A stretch of DNA of 64,000 bases from NCBI RefSeq assembly GCF_047159865.1, contig NZ_AP038804.1:1-64000 (forward strand), read 5' to 3'. Under the pieces are notes generated by a model, which did no database searches, was not told the DNA's origin, and saw only the letters and a list, made by a program, of their open reading frames with translations. Source of the DNA: JAIOSF01 sp047159865 (lineage in GTDB: Bacteria; Campylobacterota; Campylobacteria; Campylobacterales; Arcobacteraceae). This document shows, in pieces, positions 17,250-26,562 of this stretch. Within the stretch, counting starts at the first letter, position 1, and each line of letters begins with the position of its first letter. The position numbers were made by a program, and so were the translations under genes.

Positions 17250-18010
17250 TGTTAGATGATTTAAAACCCCATATAGCTGATTTAAGAAAAAGACTTATGA
17301 TCTCATGTGCTGCTTTATTTATTGCATTTTTTGCATGCTTTGCTGTTTATGAACCTATTTTAGAATGGATGATGTTGCCTATTGAAAATGTTTTAGCACC
17401 AGGATCTCAAATGGTTGCTATTGAAGTGCAAGAAACATTTTTTACTGCACTAAAGGTTGCTTTTTTTAGTGCATTTTTAGTAAGTCTTCCTATTATTCTT
17501 TGGCAAATGTGGCTCTTTTTAGCTCCTGGACTCTATGACAATGAAAAAAAATTAATTATTCCATTTGTATTTGGAGCAACTATTATGTTTTTAATAGGCG
17601 CATCTTTTGCTTATTATGTAGTTGTACCATTTGGATTTGAGTTCCTTGTAAATTTTGGTAATACTGTTGTTTCAGTGATGCCAAGTATAGGAAAATATGT
17701 TAGTTTTTTTACAAAACTTCTTTTTGGCTTTGGATTAGCTTTTGAGTTACCTGTATTTACTTTTTTTCTAGCAATCATAGGTTTAGTTACAGACAGAACA
17801 CTTAAAGACTTTTTTAAATATGCAGTTGTACTCATTTTTGTTGTTTCTGCACTCTTAACACCACCAGATGTAATAACACAATTTTTAATGGCTGGACCAC
17901 TTATTCTTTTATATGGAGTATCAATCTATATTGCAAAAGTCTTTAACCCTGAGGTTTTAGATGAAGAGGAAGAAGAGGAATTAGAAGAAATAATTGATGA
18001 ATCAAAATAA
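17249..18010 (+). CDS. tatC: Sec-independent translocase protein TatC
   Basis: TatC is the core receptor for twin-arginine signal peptides. The 253-residue protein has six predicted membrane helices. The N-terminal cytoplasmic segment HIADLRKRL and the first periplasmic region with QETFFTALKVAFF are characteristic, and the conserved Glu-Leu-Pro (FELPVF) is in the fourth helix region. An acidic tail (EEEEEELEE type) closes it. It starts on the tatB stop codon and overlaps queA by 17 bp, giving a tatB-tatC-queA operon. Confidence 0.97.
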   Translation: MLDDLKPHIADLRKRLMISCAALFIAFFACFAVYEPILEWMMLPIENVLAPGSQMVAIEVQETFFTALKVAFFSAFLVSLPIILWQMWLFLAPGLYDNEKKLIIPFVFGATIMFLIGASFAYYVVVPFGFEFLVNFGNTVVSVMPSIGKYVSFFTKLLFGFGLAFELPVFTFFLAIIGLVTDRTLKDFFKYAVVLIFVVSALLTPPDVITQFLMAGPLILLYGVSIYIAKVFNPEVLDEEEEEELEEIIDESK

Positions 18011-19034
18011 ACAATTAGACCCACTTAAAACAGCAAGTTATGACTACAACTTGCCTGAAGAACTAATAGCTACCTATCCTGCACATCCTGCAGATAGTGC
18101 TAAATTATTAGTATATAATCGAGCTACACAAAACATAACACACACCACTTTTAAATCACTTCTCCAATACATACCTGAAACTTGTGAAATATTTTTCAAT
18201 GATACAAAAGTAATCAAAGCAAGAATTTTTGGGAAAAAAGAAACAGGTGGAAAAATAGAATTATTATTTAACAAGCCATTACCAAATAACCAATATTTGG
18301 TTTATATGCGAGGTAAAGTACTCGTTGGAAATATCATCACATTTGATGAGGGACTTAGTATAGAAGTATTAAAACTCGAAGAAGATGGTACAAGAATAGT
18401 AAAGTTTTTTAAAGAGAAAAAAGAGCTTGATTTTTTAACACTTGTAGAGATATTAAATACTATTGGACATCTCCCTCTTCCTCCTTATATTAAAAGAGAG
18501 GATCAAAAATCTGATGATACAGATTACCAAACACTTTTTGCTAAAAACTACGGGGCTGTAGCCGCACCTACAGCATCTTTACACTTTACCCCTGAGTTAC
18601 TTAAAGATTTAAAGAACAGACACCATACAAACTATCTTACGCTTCATGTGGGTGCTGGGACATTTAAACCTGTAGAATCAGATGATATTTTAGATCACCC
18701 AATGCACAGTGAATTTTACGATATTCCACAAAACTCTCAAGAGATATTACAAAGCGATAAAAAAGTTTTGGCTGTTGGAACAACAGTTACCCGAACAATT
18801 GAATTTTATAATGATACAAAAAAATCAAATGGGGAAGCAAATCTATTTCTAAATCCACTGAACAAACCTAAAAGAGTTGATTATTTATTAACAAATTTTC
18901 ATCTTCCTAAATCAACATTAATTATGCTTGTTGCATCATTTGTAGGCATTAATAAAACTATGGAGATATACGAAGAAGCAATAAGAGAAAACTATCGATT
19001 TTTCTCTTATGGGGATGGGATGTTAATCTTATAA
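17994..19034 (+). CDS. queA: S-adenosylmethionine:tRNA ribosyltransferase-isomerase
   Basis: QueA transfers the ribosyl part of S-adenosylmethionine to 7-aminomethyl-7-deazaguanine in tRNA, making epoxyqueuosine. The 346-residue length is standard. Signatures are YDLP-like YNLPEELIATYP near the N terminus, FNDTKVIKARI, the central APTASLHFTPELL, HVGAGTFKPV, and the C-terminal NFHLPKSTLIMLVASFVG. The start overlaps the end of tatC. Transcription likely ends at the hairpin 19043-19072. Confidence 0.97.
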   Translation: MMNQNKQLDPLKTASYDYNLPEELIATYPAHPADSAKLLVYNRATQNITHTTFKSLLQYIPETCEIFFNDTKVIKARIFGKKETGGKIELLFNKPLPNNQYLVYMRGKVLVGNIITFDEGLSIEVLKLEEDGTRIVKFFKEKKELDFLTLVEILNTIGHLPLPPYIKREDQKSDDTDYQTLFAKNYGAVAAPTASLHFTPELLKDLKNRHHTNYLTLHVGAGTFKPVESDDILDHPMHSEFYDIPQNSQEILQSDKKVLAVGTTVTRTIEFYNDTKKSNGEANLFLNPLNKPKRVDYLLTNFHLPKSTLIMLVASFVGINKTMEIYEEAIRENYRFFSYGDGMLIL

Positions 19035-19042
19035 ATTATTTA

Positions 19043-19072
19043 AGAAAAGATAGAATTTAATCTATCTTTTCT
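19043..19072. terminator. Terminator hairpin between convergent queA and chemoreceptor gene
   Basis: A perfect 12-bp inverted repeat (19043-19054 with 19061-19072) encloses a 6-nt loop, and it contains A-rich and T-rich flanks on its two sides. The chemoreceptor stop codon lies in the loop. It probably serves the convergent queA and can also act on the minus strand. Confidence 0.65.
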
Positions 19073-20958
19073 CTTCTATCTACCCCTTTAAAATCTGGAT
19101 CTATTATTTTTTTTCTAATTTTGATATTTTCTTTCCCTACAAATTTTTTCGATCCCGCATCTGCAACTATATTTGATGCAATTTTTTCTGATTGCCTTGC
19201 AACAATATTTGTTTCATTTACAATTTTAACATTTTCATTTGCATTTTTATCTACATTTTTGATTATTTCATTAATGTTTTCTATTTTTATCATTTGAATA
19301 TTATTGTCATTTGAAACTATCTCTATAAGTTCTATTGTCGATTTAATTCGTTCATTAAGTAAATTGTATCCTTCAATCATATTTTGAGCTATTTCACTTC
19401 CTCTTTTTGATTCATCAGATGCAACTGTTATTAAATCTTCGATTTTTTGAGAAGCTTCGGCACTTCTTGTCGCAAGATTTCGTACCTCTTGTGCTACAAC
19501 AGCAAAACCTTTTCCTGCCTCACCTGCTGTTGCAGCTTCAACTGCTGCATTTAGTGATAAAATATTTGTTTGAAAAGATATTTGTTTAATAGTATCAATT
19601 GAATCTAAGATAGCATCTACTTTTCCATAAATATTATTCATAGCAGCAGCTGTTTCTTCTGCTAATTGATGCCCATCTGTAGAGTATTTAGTAACTTCGT
19701 TAGCGATTGATTCCATATTCTTACTATTATTACTTGTACTTTTAATATTATTCATAATATCTTCAATAGAACCAGTTGTTTCATCTAACAATGCTGATTG
19801 TTCATTAGATGATCTTTTTAAAAGTTTAACATTATGAGAAAAAACATTCGCTGTTTGTTGTAAAGCTTTACCATTTTTAAGGTTTTGTCCACTCAATTTT
19901 GTAAGTGTTTCTCCCAATAGATCAACTTGATCAAAAAGGTTTCTAAAACTTCCTTCAAAATTATCTTTATCTTTTACTCGGCTACTGTATTCATCGTGTG
20001 AATATTCATCTAGTGTAACTAATGTCTTATCTATATTTTGCTCCATTGAACTTAATAAATCATTTACTATTGAAATTAAATTATTGATTTCTGGATTTGC
20101 AGCTTCTGCTTTAATTCTAACATCTAAATTACCCAAAGAAGCTTGCCTACAGGTAGTAGCACTAACACTAATAGCTTTTGTATTTTTATCTATTCCTTCA
20201 ATTACTTTTACTATATTATCATTTAAAGAAGTTACAATTTCACCTATTTCATCCATATATTTTACATTAAAAGGCTCAATACTCTCTTTTTCATTTGATA
20301 AAAATGAGAAAAACTCTAAAAGTTCATTTTTTAAACTTTGTAATGGATCTGTTGTCTTTTTAGTCACAAACCAAACAACAATTAAAGTTAAAGCTATAAA
20401 TAACACCGATATAATCAATATATAAATAAGAGTATTTTCAATTGCCACATCAGCTTCATCAAGAGAAAACGACAAATCAATCACACCAATAACATCACCC
20501 TCTTTTTCATTTGCATGACACATAATACAATCACTAGTAGCAATCATTGGTCGTAAAACTCTAAAATAATGAGACTCACCTTCATAAAACTCAAGAACTT
20601 GCTCCTCTTTTGTTGCAAATGATTTTAAAATATCTTTATCTTTTGTGAATTGTTCTTGAGGAGAATAAAGATCAAGTGTTCCTTGACTTTTGGCAACTGT
20701 TAGCGTTGATAATCCTTTGATATTATCACGACTATCTTGCTCCGCTTTTTGAATAATAGCAGGATCACCTGTATTCATAGCATTTCGTAAAGTTAAAAAT
20801 AAAGAATCTGTAAGCATATTTAAAGACTCTTTTGCACTATTTTTGACAAGATTTTGCATATGTGATGCAGTAATATAATTAGTAACAATACTACTTAAAA
20901 CTAAAATTATAAATATTGGTACAACTATTTTTGTAGATACTCTTAACTTATTTATCAT
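19057..20958 (-). CDS. Methyl-accepting chemotaxis protein with periplasmic haem (CxxCH) sensor
   Basis: This 633-residue chemoreceptor has a membrane helix at about 11-30, a periplasmic domain to about 175, a second helix (176-198), a HAMP-like region, and a long cytoplasmic signalling hairpin with the conserved tip and flank (SLNAAVEAATAGEAGKGF). The periplasmic part carries CIMCH (residues 144-148), a c-type haem attachment motif, followed by EGDVIGVIDLSFSLDEA, as in haem-binding domains of the DUF3365/Tll0287-like type. This suggests sensing of redox state, oxygen or nitric oxide rather than an amino acid. Haem attachment would need the cytochrome c maturation system. It is probably transcribed alone; the argG terminator lies upstream. 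Confidence 0.92.
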   Translation of the reverse strand: MINKLRVSTKIVVPIFIILVLSSIVTNYITASHMQNLVKNSAKESLNMLTDSLFLTLRNAMNTGDPAIIQKAEQDSRDNIKGLSTLTVAKSQGTLDLYSPQEQFTKDKDILKSFATKEEQVLEFYEGESHYFRVLRPMIATSDCIMCHANEKEGDVIGVIDLSFSLDEADVAIENTLIYILIISVLFIALTLIVVWFVTKKTTDPLQSLKNELLEFFSFLSNEKESIEPFNVKYMDEIGEIVTSLNDNIVKVIEGIDKNTKAISVSATTCRQASLGNLDVRIKAEAANPEINNLISIVNDLLSSMEQNIDKTLVTLDEYSHDEYSSRVKDKDNFEGSFRNLFDQVDLLGETLTKLSGQNLKNGKALQQTANVFSHNVKLLKRSSNEQSALLDETTGSIEDIMNNIKSTSNNSKNMESIANEVTKYSTDGHQLAEETAAAMNNIYGKVDAILDSIDTIKQISFQTNILSLNAAVEAATAGEAGKGFAVVAQEVRNLATRSAEASQKIEDLITVASDESKRGSEIAQNMIEGYNLLNERIKSTIELIEIVSNDNNIQMIKIENINEIIKNVDKNANENVKIVNETNIVARQSEKIASNIVADAGSKKFVGKENIKIRKKIIDPDFKGVDRREKID

Positions 20959-21061
20959 AACTTACCCCTTGATAAATATATTATAACTTATTCTATCTGT
21001 AATTATAGTTTATCTTCATTATTTATTCTTAAAATTATTCATTAATAGCTATTTTAAAGTA

Positions 21062-21091
21062 AAAAAGCTAAGGTTTGAACCTTAGCTTTTT
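21062..21091 (-). terminator. Rho-independent terminator after argG
   Basis: A perfect 14-bp inverted repeat (21062-21075 with 21078-21091) has a minimal 2-nt apical gap and a T-run on the minus strand. It starts 2 bp after the argG stop. It separates argG from the chemoreceptor gene. Confidence 0.85.
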
Positions 21092-21093
21092 AA

Positions 21094-22350
21094 TTATTTT
21101 TTTGAACCTCTTGTGTGTCCTTCAATTATAAATCGAAGAGCGTTCAATCGAATGAACCCTTCAGCATCTTTTTGATTGTAAACATCATCAGCTTCAAAAG
21201 TAGAATGTGCTTCACTAAATAATGTTTTTGGAGATGTTCTTCCAACAACAATAACATTTCCTTTATAAAGTTTTAATCTAACTTCACCCTCTACATGTTC
21301 TTGTGTTTTATCAATAGCAGCTTGCATCATCTCTCGTTCTGGAGAGAACCAAAAACCATTATAGATAAGTTCTGCATATTTAGCAATCATCCCATCTTTC
21401 ATATGTGCTTCTTCTCTATCTAAACAAATAGACTCAATTGCTCTATGAGCTTTTAACATAATAGTTCCACCTGGAGTTTCATAACAACCACGAGCTTTCA
21501 TACCAACATATCTATTTTCAACAATATCAATTCTACCAATACCATGAGTATTTCCATAATCATTTAATTTTTTAAGTAATTTTGCTGGAGATAATGCTTC
21601 TCCATTGATAGAGATAGGGTCTCCATTTTTATATCCAATTGTAATATACTCAGGTGTATCTGGTGCTTCTTCTGGAGAATTAGTCCATAACCACATATTA
21701 TCTTCAGGTTCTGCATTTGGATTTTCTAGATGTAAACCTTCATAAGAAATATGTAAAAGGTTTGCATCCATTGAATATGGACTCACTACAGGATTACCAT
21801 TTTCATCAACATGTTTTTTATCTATTTCGATACCATGAGATTTAGCATATGCTAAAAGTTTTTCCCTTGAGTTAAGATCCCATTCTCTCCAAGGAGCAAT
21901 AACTGTAATATCTGGATTTAATCCTAAATATCCAAGTTCAAATCTAACTTGGTCATTTCCTTTTCCTGTAGCACCATGAGAAACAGCATCTGCTCCCATT
22001 TTATGTGCAATTTCAATTTGTTTTTTAGCAATAAGAGGTCTAGCAATAGATGTACCTAGTAAGTATTCACCTTCATAAATAGCATTTGCTCTAAACATAG
22101 GAAATACATAGTCTTTAACAAACTCTTCTTGAATATCTAAAATAAAAATATTTTCAGGTTTGATGCCATTTTCAAGAGCTTTTTGTCTTGCTGGTTCAAC
22201 CTCTTCACCCTGACCTAAATCAGCTGTAAAAGTGATCACTTCTGCTTTATATTCTTCTTGTAACCATTTTAATATGATACTTGTATCAAGTCCACCACTA
22301 TAAGCTAAAACTACTTTTTTTACATTTTTTTGTTGTGTATTTGTGCTCAA
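21094..22350 (-). CDS. argG: Argininosuccinate synthase
   Basis: ArgG couples citrulline and aspartate with ATP to give argininosuccinate in arginine synthesis. The ATP-binding loop AYSGGLDTSI is near the N terminus, and the central and C-terminal segments (HGATGKGNDQVRFE, GCYETPGGTIM) match the family. No ATG precedes the first conserved strand. A TTG at 22362 opens the frame, but a second TTG at 22350 is preceded by GGAG with a 6-nt spacer, so I take 22350 (418 residues) as the start. The product is a cytoplasmic tetramer in related species. It is transcribed toward a strong terminator at 21062-21091; hemW begins its own unit upstream, 48 bp away. Confidence 0.95.
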   Translation of the reverse strand: MSTNTQQKNVKKVVLAYSGGLDTSIILKWLQEEYKAEVITFTADLGQGEEVEPARQKALENGIKPENIFILDIQEEFVKDYVFPMFRANAIYEGEYLLGTSIARPLIAKKQIEIAHKMGADAVSHGATGKGNDQVRFELGYLGLNPDITVIAPWREWDLNSREKLLAYAKSHGIEIDKKHVDENGNPVVSPYSMDANLLHISYEGLHLENPNAEPEDNMWLWTNSPEEAPDTPEYITIGYKNGDPISINGEALSPAKLLKKLNDYGNTHGIGRIDIVENRYVGMKARGCYETPGGTIMLKAHRAIESICLDREEAHMKDGMIAKYAELIYNGFWFSPEREMMQAAIDKTQEHVEGEVRLKLYKGNVIVVGRTSPKTLFSEAHSTFEADDVYNQKDAEGFIRLNALRFIIEGHTRGSKK

Positions 22351-22410
22351 ATTTTTCTCCAAAATAATTTATTTATTATAAACGGATTATATCGAAATAA
22401 GATTAAAATT

Positions 22411-23469
22411 TTATATATCTAAATATAGTGACAATTCATCTGCAAGCATAAAGTCTGCTGCATAAACTCTATTATTTTCAAAAATAAGTTTTTTTGCATC
22501 AATTAGTAAATCAATTTTACTTTTTGCATCTTGATTAAATAAACCCACATCAACTCCAACAACACTTCTAAACCCAAGTAAAACTTTTTCTACTAAAATA
22601 TCTTCATTATTTAATTTTTCTATCTCAACATACTTTAAAGGATTTTCAATATATTTATGAACATCGTTTTGAGTATATAATCGTTCATTATTTAGACAAC
22701 CAACAGCCCCACTTCCGATTCCCAGATATTCTTTGTATTGCCAGTAGCCAAGATTGTGTTTACTTCGTGCATTTTCACCCTTTGCAAAATTAGAAATTTC
22801 ATACTGTGAAAAACCCAATTTTGAAAATTGCTCAAACAAAAATCTAGCTAATTCTTCATTTTCAAATTGTACATTTTTTTTCTCAAAAAACTTCGTACCC
22901 TCTTCTATAATTAAACTATATGCACTTATGTGATTTACTGGAAGATTCTTTATAATACTTAAATCATTCTGTAGTAATTCCTTATTATCCAATTGTGTAT
23001 CATAGATAATATCACAATTTACATTTTCGAAACCAACCTCTTTTGCATGATTGATTGCAGCAATTGCTTGCGATTTATTATGATTTCTTCCTAAAAATTT
23101 TAGCTTTTTATCATCGAAACTTTGAACTCCAAAACTAATACGATTTATGCCAATTTCAAATATCTCTTGTAACCATTCTTTTGAAGCAGAATTAGGATTA
23201 GCTTCTATAGTTATCTCTGAATCATCTATTAAATATGGCTGTACTATTTCCATCACTTCTTTATATTTTGATGCTTTTATTGTACTTGGTGTTCCACCAC
23301 CTATAAAAATAGTTTCTATTTTTTTTGCATTTTTCTTGAGTTCATCTTTTAGCTGTATTTTTAAAGCCTCCATGTAATCATCTCGTAAACTATGTAAACT
23401 CGTATATGAATTAAAAGCACAATAAAAACATTTGCTGTCACAAAATGGTATATGGATATATAAAAGCAT
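22411..23469 (-). CDS. hemW: Radical SAM protein HemW (HemN-like)
   Basis: This 352-residue protein starts with HIPFCDSKCFYC, the Cys-x3-Cys-x2-Cys cluster motif of radical SAM enzymes (Cys10, Cys14, Cys17). GGGTPS, the NPNS strand and GVQSFDDKKL follow, and HNLGYWQYKEYLGIGSGA is the HemN/HemW C-terminal signature. Short length and the lack of the long N-terminal extension of HemN favour HemW, a haem chaperone, over a true oxygen-independent coproporphyrinogen oxidase. The ATG at 23469 follows AGAGGA. Confidence 0.88.
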   Translation of the reverse strand: MLLYIHIPFCDSKCFYCAFNSYTSLHSLRDDYMEALKIQLKDELKKNAKKIETIFIGGGTPSTIKASKYKEVMEIVQPYLIDDSEITIEANPNSASKEWLQEIFEIGINRISFGVQSFDDKKLKFLGRNHNKSQAIAAINHAKEVGFENVNCDIIYDTQLDNKELLQNDLSIIKNLPVNHISAYSLIIEEGTKFFEKKNVQFENEELARFLFEQFSKLGFSQYEISNFAKGENARSKHNLGYWQYKEYLGIGSGAVGCLNNERLYTQNDVHKYIENPLKYVEIEKLNNEDILVEKVLLGFRSVVGVDVGLFNQDAKSKIDLLIDAKKLIFENNRVYAADFMLADELSLYLDI

Positions 23470-23666
23470 TTTTTCCTCTAGTATTATAATATTTTCGTAT
23501 CATATCACTATTAACTTTATGTTTTATTTGAAAAGTTTACTTCTATTTTTTGTTATATACATTTTTATTATATTATCCAGTATTTTACAAAATATAAAAG
23601 GAATTTTAAAGTATCAATTAGATAATATCCACTTTATATTATATACAATCACAAGGCAAACAATTC

Positions 23667-24140
23667 ATGGAAGATAAAACGAAAAAATACAGACCAAATG
23701 TAGCAGCTATTGTTTTATCTTCATCATATCCAGCAAAATGTGAAATCTTCATTGCTTCAAGAATCGATGTAGAAGATGCTTGGCAATTTCCACAAGGTGG
23801 TATTGATGAAGGTGAAACACCTAATGAAGCCTTATTTAGAGAATTAGAAGAAGAGATAGGTACAAATAAAGTCGATATTATTGCTGAATTTCCAGAATGG
23901 GTTAGTTATGATTTTCCACCATCAGTGGCATCAAGAATGGCACCGTTTGATGGGCAAACGCAAAAATACTTTTTGGTAAAACTACATAAAGGTGCAAAAA
24001 TTGATATTGATACTGAAATCCCTGAATTTAGTCAATACAAGTTTGTAAAAACAGAAAAATTAAATGATTATATAACATTTTTTAAAAGAACAGTTTATAA
24101 AAAAGTATTAAAATATTTTAAGCAAGAAGGTTATATTTAA
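23667..24140 (+). CDS. rppH: RNA pyrophosphohydrolase RppH (Nudix)
   Basis: RppH removes pyrophosphate from 5'-triphosphorylated RNA and so starts mRNA decay. The 157-residue protein has a full Nudix box (residues 44-66, GGIDEGETPNEALF then RELEEEIG), and the flanking WQFPQGG and YDFPP typical of RppH/diadenosine polyphosphate hydrolases. It sits 19 bp before lysC, so it may be the first gene of that operon. The 197-bp gap upstream is AT-rich and has no other gene I can support. Confidence 0.93.
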   Translation: MEDKTKKYRPNVAAIVLSSSYPAKCEIFIASRIDVEDAWQFPQGGIDEGETPNEALFRELEEEIGTNKVDIIAEFPEWVSYDFPPSVASRMAPFDGQTQKYFLVKLHKGAKIDIDTEIPEFSQYKFVKTEKLNDYITFFKRTVYKKVLKYFKQEGYI

Positions 24141-24159
24141 AAATGGAGAAAAAGAGATA

Positions 24160-25371
24160 ATGTTAAAAGTATTAAAATTTGGTGGTACTAGTGTAGGTAC
24201 TTTAGAAAGAATACAAAATGTTTCACAAATAATAAAAAAATTTAGAGATCAAGGTCATGATATCGTTGCTGTTGTAAGTGCTATGAGTGGTGAAACAAAT
24301 AAACTAATAGAATATGCAAATAATTATAGTAAAACTCCCGATGAGCGAGAGATGGATATGCTCTTAAGCTCAGGTGAGCGAGTTACTTCTGCATTATTAT
24401 CAATCACTTTAAACGAACAAGGTTATCCAACAACTTCAATGAGTGGTAGAGAAGCAGGTATAAGAACAACCGATGAACATACTTATGCAAGAATAGAAGA
24501 TATCGAAACTAAACATATGCAAAAAACTATAAAAGATGGAAAAATTATCATTGTAGCTGGTTTTCAAGGGGTAAGTGCAGAAAATGGACGAGTAACAACT
24601 CTTGGTCGTGGTGGAAGCGATTTGACAGCTGTTGCGCTAGCAGGTGCATTAGAAGCAGATGTTTGTGAGATATACACAGATGTTGATGGTATCTATACTA
24701 CAGATCCTAGAATTGAACCAAAAGCAAAAAAACTAGACAAAATTTCTTATGATGAGATGTTAGAACTAGCTTCACTTGGAGCAAAAGTTTTACAAAACAG
24801 ATCAGTAGAGATGGCAAAAAAATTAAATGTAAATTTAGTATCAAGAAGCTCTTTTACACCAGAAGTAGAAGGAACATTAATAACAAAGGAAGAAAATATT
24901 ATGGAAGCACCAGTAGTAAGTGGTATCGCATTGGACAAAAATCAAATAAGAGTTGGAATGTACGGAGTTGTTGATAAACCAGGTATTGCATCATCAATAT
25001 TTACAGCACTTGCCGATGCAAATATCAATGTTGATATGATTGTACAAACAAGAGGATTGGACAATACTACAAACTTGGATTTTACAGTTCCTACAACAGA
25101 TCTAGAAAAAACTAAAAATGTAATGGTAGCTTTTGAAGCAGACAGTGACAAAATCGACTATAATGATTCTATTTGTAAAGTTTCAATTGTAGGTGTAGGG
25201 ATGAAATCTCACACAGGCGTTGCTTCAAAAGCATTTACAGCAATGGCAAAAGATAATATTAATATCAATATTATCAGTACAAGTGAAATTAAAATTTCTA
25301 TGATTATTGATGAGAAGTATGCTGAATTAGCAGTAAGATCTTTACACGATGCTTATCAGCTTGATTTATAA
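24160..25371 (+). CDS. lysC: Aspartate kinase
   Basis: Aspartokinase phosphorylates aspartate in the first step to lysine/diaminopimelate, threonine and methionine. The 403-residue monofunctional form has the N-terminal KFGGTSVG, the catalytic TLGRGGSDLTAVALA and, from about residue 265, two ACT domains, which usually give feedback control by lysine and threonine. It is followed 10 bp later by hobA, the order seen in Helicobacter and Campylobacter relatives. Presence of dapE nearby fits the diaminopimelate pathway. Confidence 0.96.
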   Translation: MLKVLKFGGTSVGTLERIQNVSQIIKKFRDQGHDIVAVVSAMSGETNKLIEYANNYSKTPDEREMDMLLSSGERVTSALLSITLNEQGYPTTSMSGREAGIRTTDEHTYARIEDIETKHMQKTIKDGKIIIVAGFQGVSAENGRVTTLGRGGSDLTAVALAGALEADVCEIYTDVDGIYTTDPRIEPKAKKLDKISYDEMLELASLGAKVLQNRSVEMAKKLNVNLVSRSSFTPEVEGTLITKEENIMEAPVVSGIALDKNQIRVGMYGVVDKPGIASSIFTALADANINVDMIVQTRGLDNTTNLDFTVPTTDLEKTKNVMVAFEADSDKIDYNDSICKVSIVGVGMKSHTGVASKAFTAMAKDNININIISTSEIKISMIIDEKYAELAVRSLHDAYQLDL

Positions 25372-25381
25372 GGTATAACTA

Positions 25382-25936
25382 TTGGCACAAGAATTTATAA
25401 ATTGGACTATTGAAACAATTCGAGAAGATAAACTTCTTGGTCCATGGTTAGAGGAACGAAAGTTTGACTGGGTTCCTTTGACGACAAAAGCAGTTTCAAA
25501 TATTATTGATAAAAATAAATCAGTTTTAATTATTACTGATAACGATTATGAATGGTTCAAACATTATATTTTATCAAATATTAACAAAAAAAAATTAGCA
25601 CGGCCATATTTACCTTTTTACTCTTTTGATTCATTTCATTCAAATATTGATGATATTAAAACTGAAAATGATATTCAACTTATTCATGATATGCTTCAAA
25701 ACTCTTTCCCAAATGGTTACTTTTTTTGGTATATAGGGAAAAGTCAAAGTATGCGAGCAAACTTAGCAAAAATGTCAAAGCAACCTCTTCTTTGGCTTAT
25801 GGATGAAGAGTTATCAAATAGCTTCTATCTTGATAGTAACGATCCAGCACTGGATATAAGACTTTTAAATATGTATAGACTTTTCAATAAAACCCTTGAA
25901 GCAGTATTATTTGCACAAATTGATATAGAAAAATAA
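25382..25936 (+). CDS. hobA: DnaA initiator-associating protein HobA
   Basis: HobA is a Campylobacterota-specific protein that binds DnaA domain I-II and promotes orderly assembly at oriC, a structural relative of E. coli DiaA. The 184-residue sequence follows the H. pylori protein along its length, with landmarks WFKHYILSNIN (H. pylori WFLNYILSNLN) and FFWYIGK (FWHVGK). The start is a TTG at 25382 preceded by AAGG. It lies between lysC and holB, the syntenic position known for hobA. This gene is a strong taxonomic marker for the window. Confidence 0.92.
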   Translation: MAQEFINWTIETIREDKLLGPWLEERKFDWVPLTTKAVSNIIDKNKSVLIITDNDYEWFKHYILSNINKKKLARPYLPFYSFDSFHSNIDDIKTENDIQLIHDMLQNSFPNGYFFWYIGKSQSMRANLAKMSKQPLLWLMDEELSNSFYLDSNDPALDIRLLNMYRLFNKTLEAVLFAQIDIEK

Positions 25937-25943
25937 AAGTAAA

Positions 25944-26561
25944 ATGATAAAAACTTCAACACTATTCATTGTAAATGATATAGAAAAATCTTTGCAAGAG
26001 ATAACTTCAAAACTTCCTAAACACGCAATAAGAATTATCAAAAATGAAGAGGAAGGGAAACAGGAATTTCAGCTTTTACAAGCACAAAAAGCGATCAAAG
26101 AAGCATATATCGCGGATAATGAAAGAAAATATATTTTTTTATGTGGAGAAAGTTTTCGAGTAGAAGCCCAAAACTCTCTTCTAAAAGTTTTAGAAGAACC
26201 TCCAAGAAATATTGTATTTATTATTATTACAATATCTAAAAATTCTATATTACCAACTATTCTTTCACGAGTACAAGTAAACTACAATAAAACAAAAAAA
26301 ATAGTCGAAGAGTTTACTCTAGATATCAAAAAACTAGAACTTAAGGATATATATAAATATCTTAAAGAAAATCAGCGAATTTCTAAAAATGATGCAAAAA
26401 ATGTAGTAGAATCTATCATCTACTCTATCAATAAACATAATATACAATTAACACAAAAACAACTTCATAGTTTTAGTACTGCTATGAAACTTTTAGAACT
26501 CAATTCACGACCTTTAAATGTCTTAACAACTCTACTTTTAAATTTAATGGTAAAAAGATAA
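25944..26561 (+). CDS. holB: DNA polymerase III delta-prime subunit (short HolB)
   Basis: The 205-residue protein is a short clamp-loader delta-prime-like AAA+ protein. The most telling segment is EAQNSLLKVLEEPPRNIVF (conserved in DnaX and HolB), followed by the SRVQ segment in the arginine-finger position. There is no Walker A loop, as expected for the non-hydrolysing delta-prime subunit. The reduced length, compared with about 330 in E. coli, is usual for this phylum. It is 7 bp after hobA and 1 bp before folP. Confidence 0.87.
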   Translation: MIKTSTLFIVNDIEKSLQEITSKLPKHAIRIIKNEEEGKQEFQLLQAQKAIKEAYIADNERKYIFLCGESFRVEAQNSLLKVLEEPPRNIVFIIITISKNSILPTILSRVQVNYNKTKKIVEEFTLDIKKLELKDIYKYLKENQRISKNDAKNVVESIIYSINKHNIQLTQKQLHSFSTAMKLLELNSRPLNVLTTLLLNLMVKR

Positions 26562-26562
26562 T

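Noticed and set aside
23432..23677. Plus-strand frame of 81 codons overlapping hemW start and rppH start
   Set aside because: It covers an AT-rich intergenic gap, starts inside antisense hemW, has no ribosome site, and its hydrophobic content comes from T-rich DNA.
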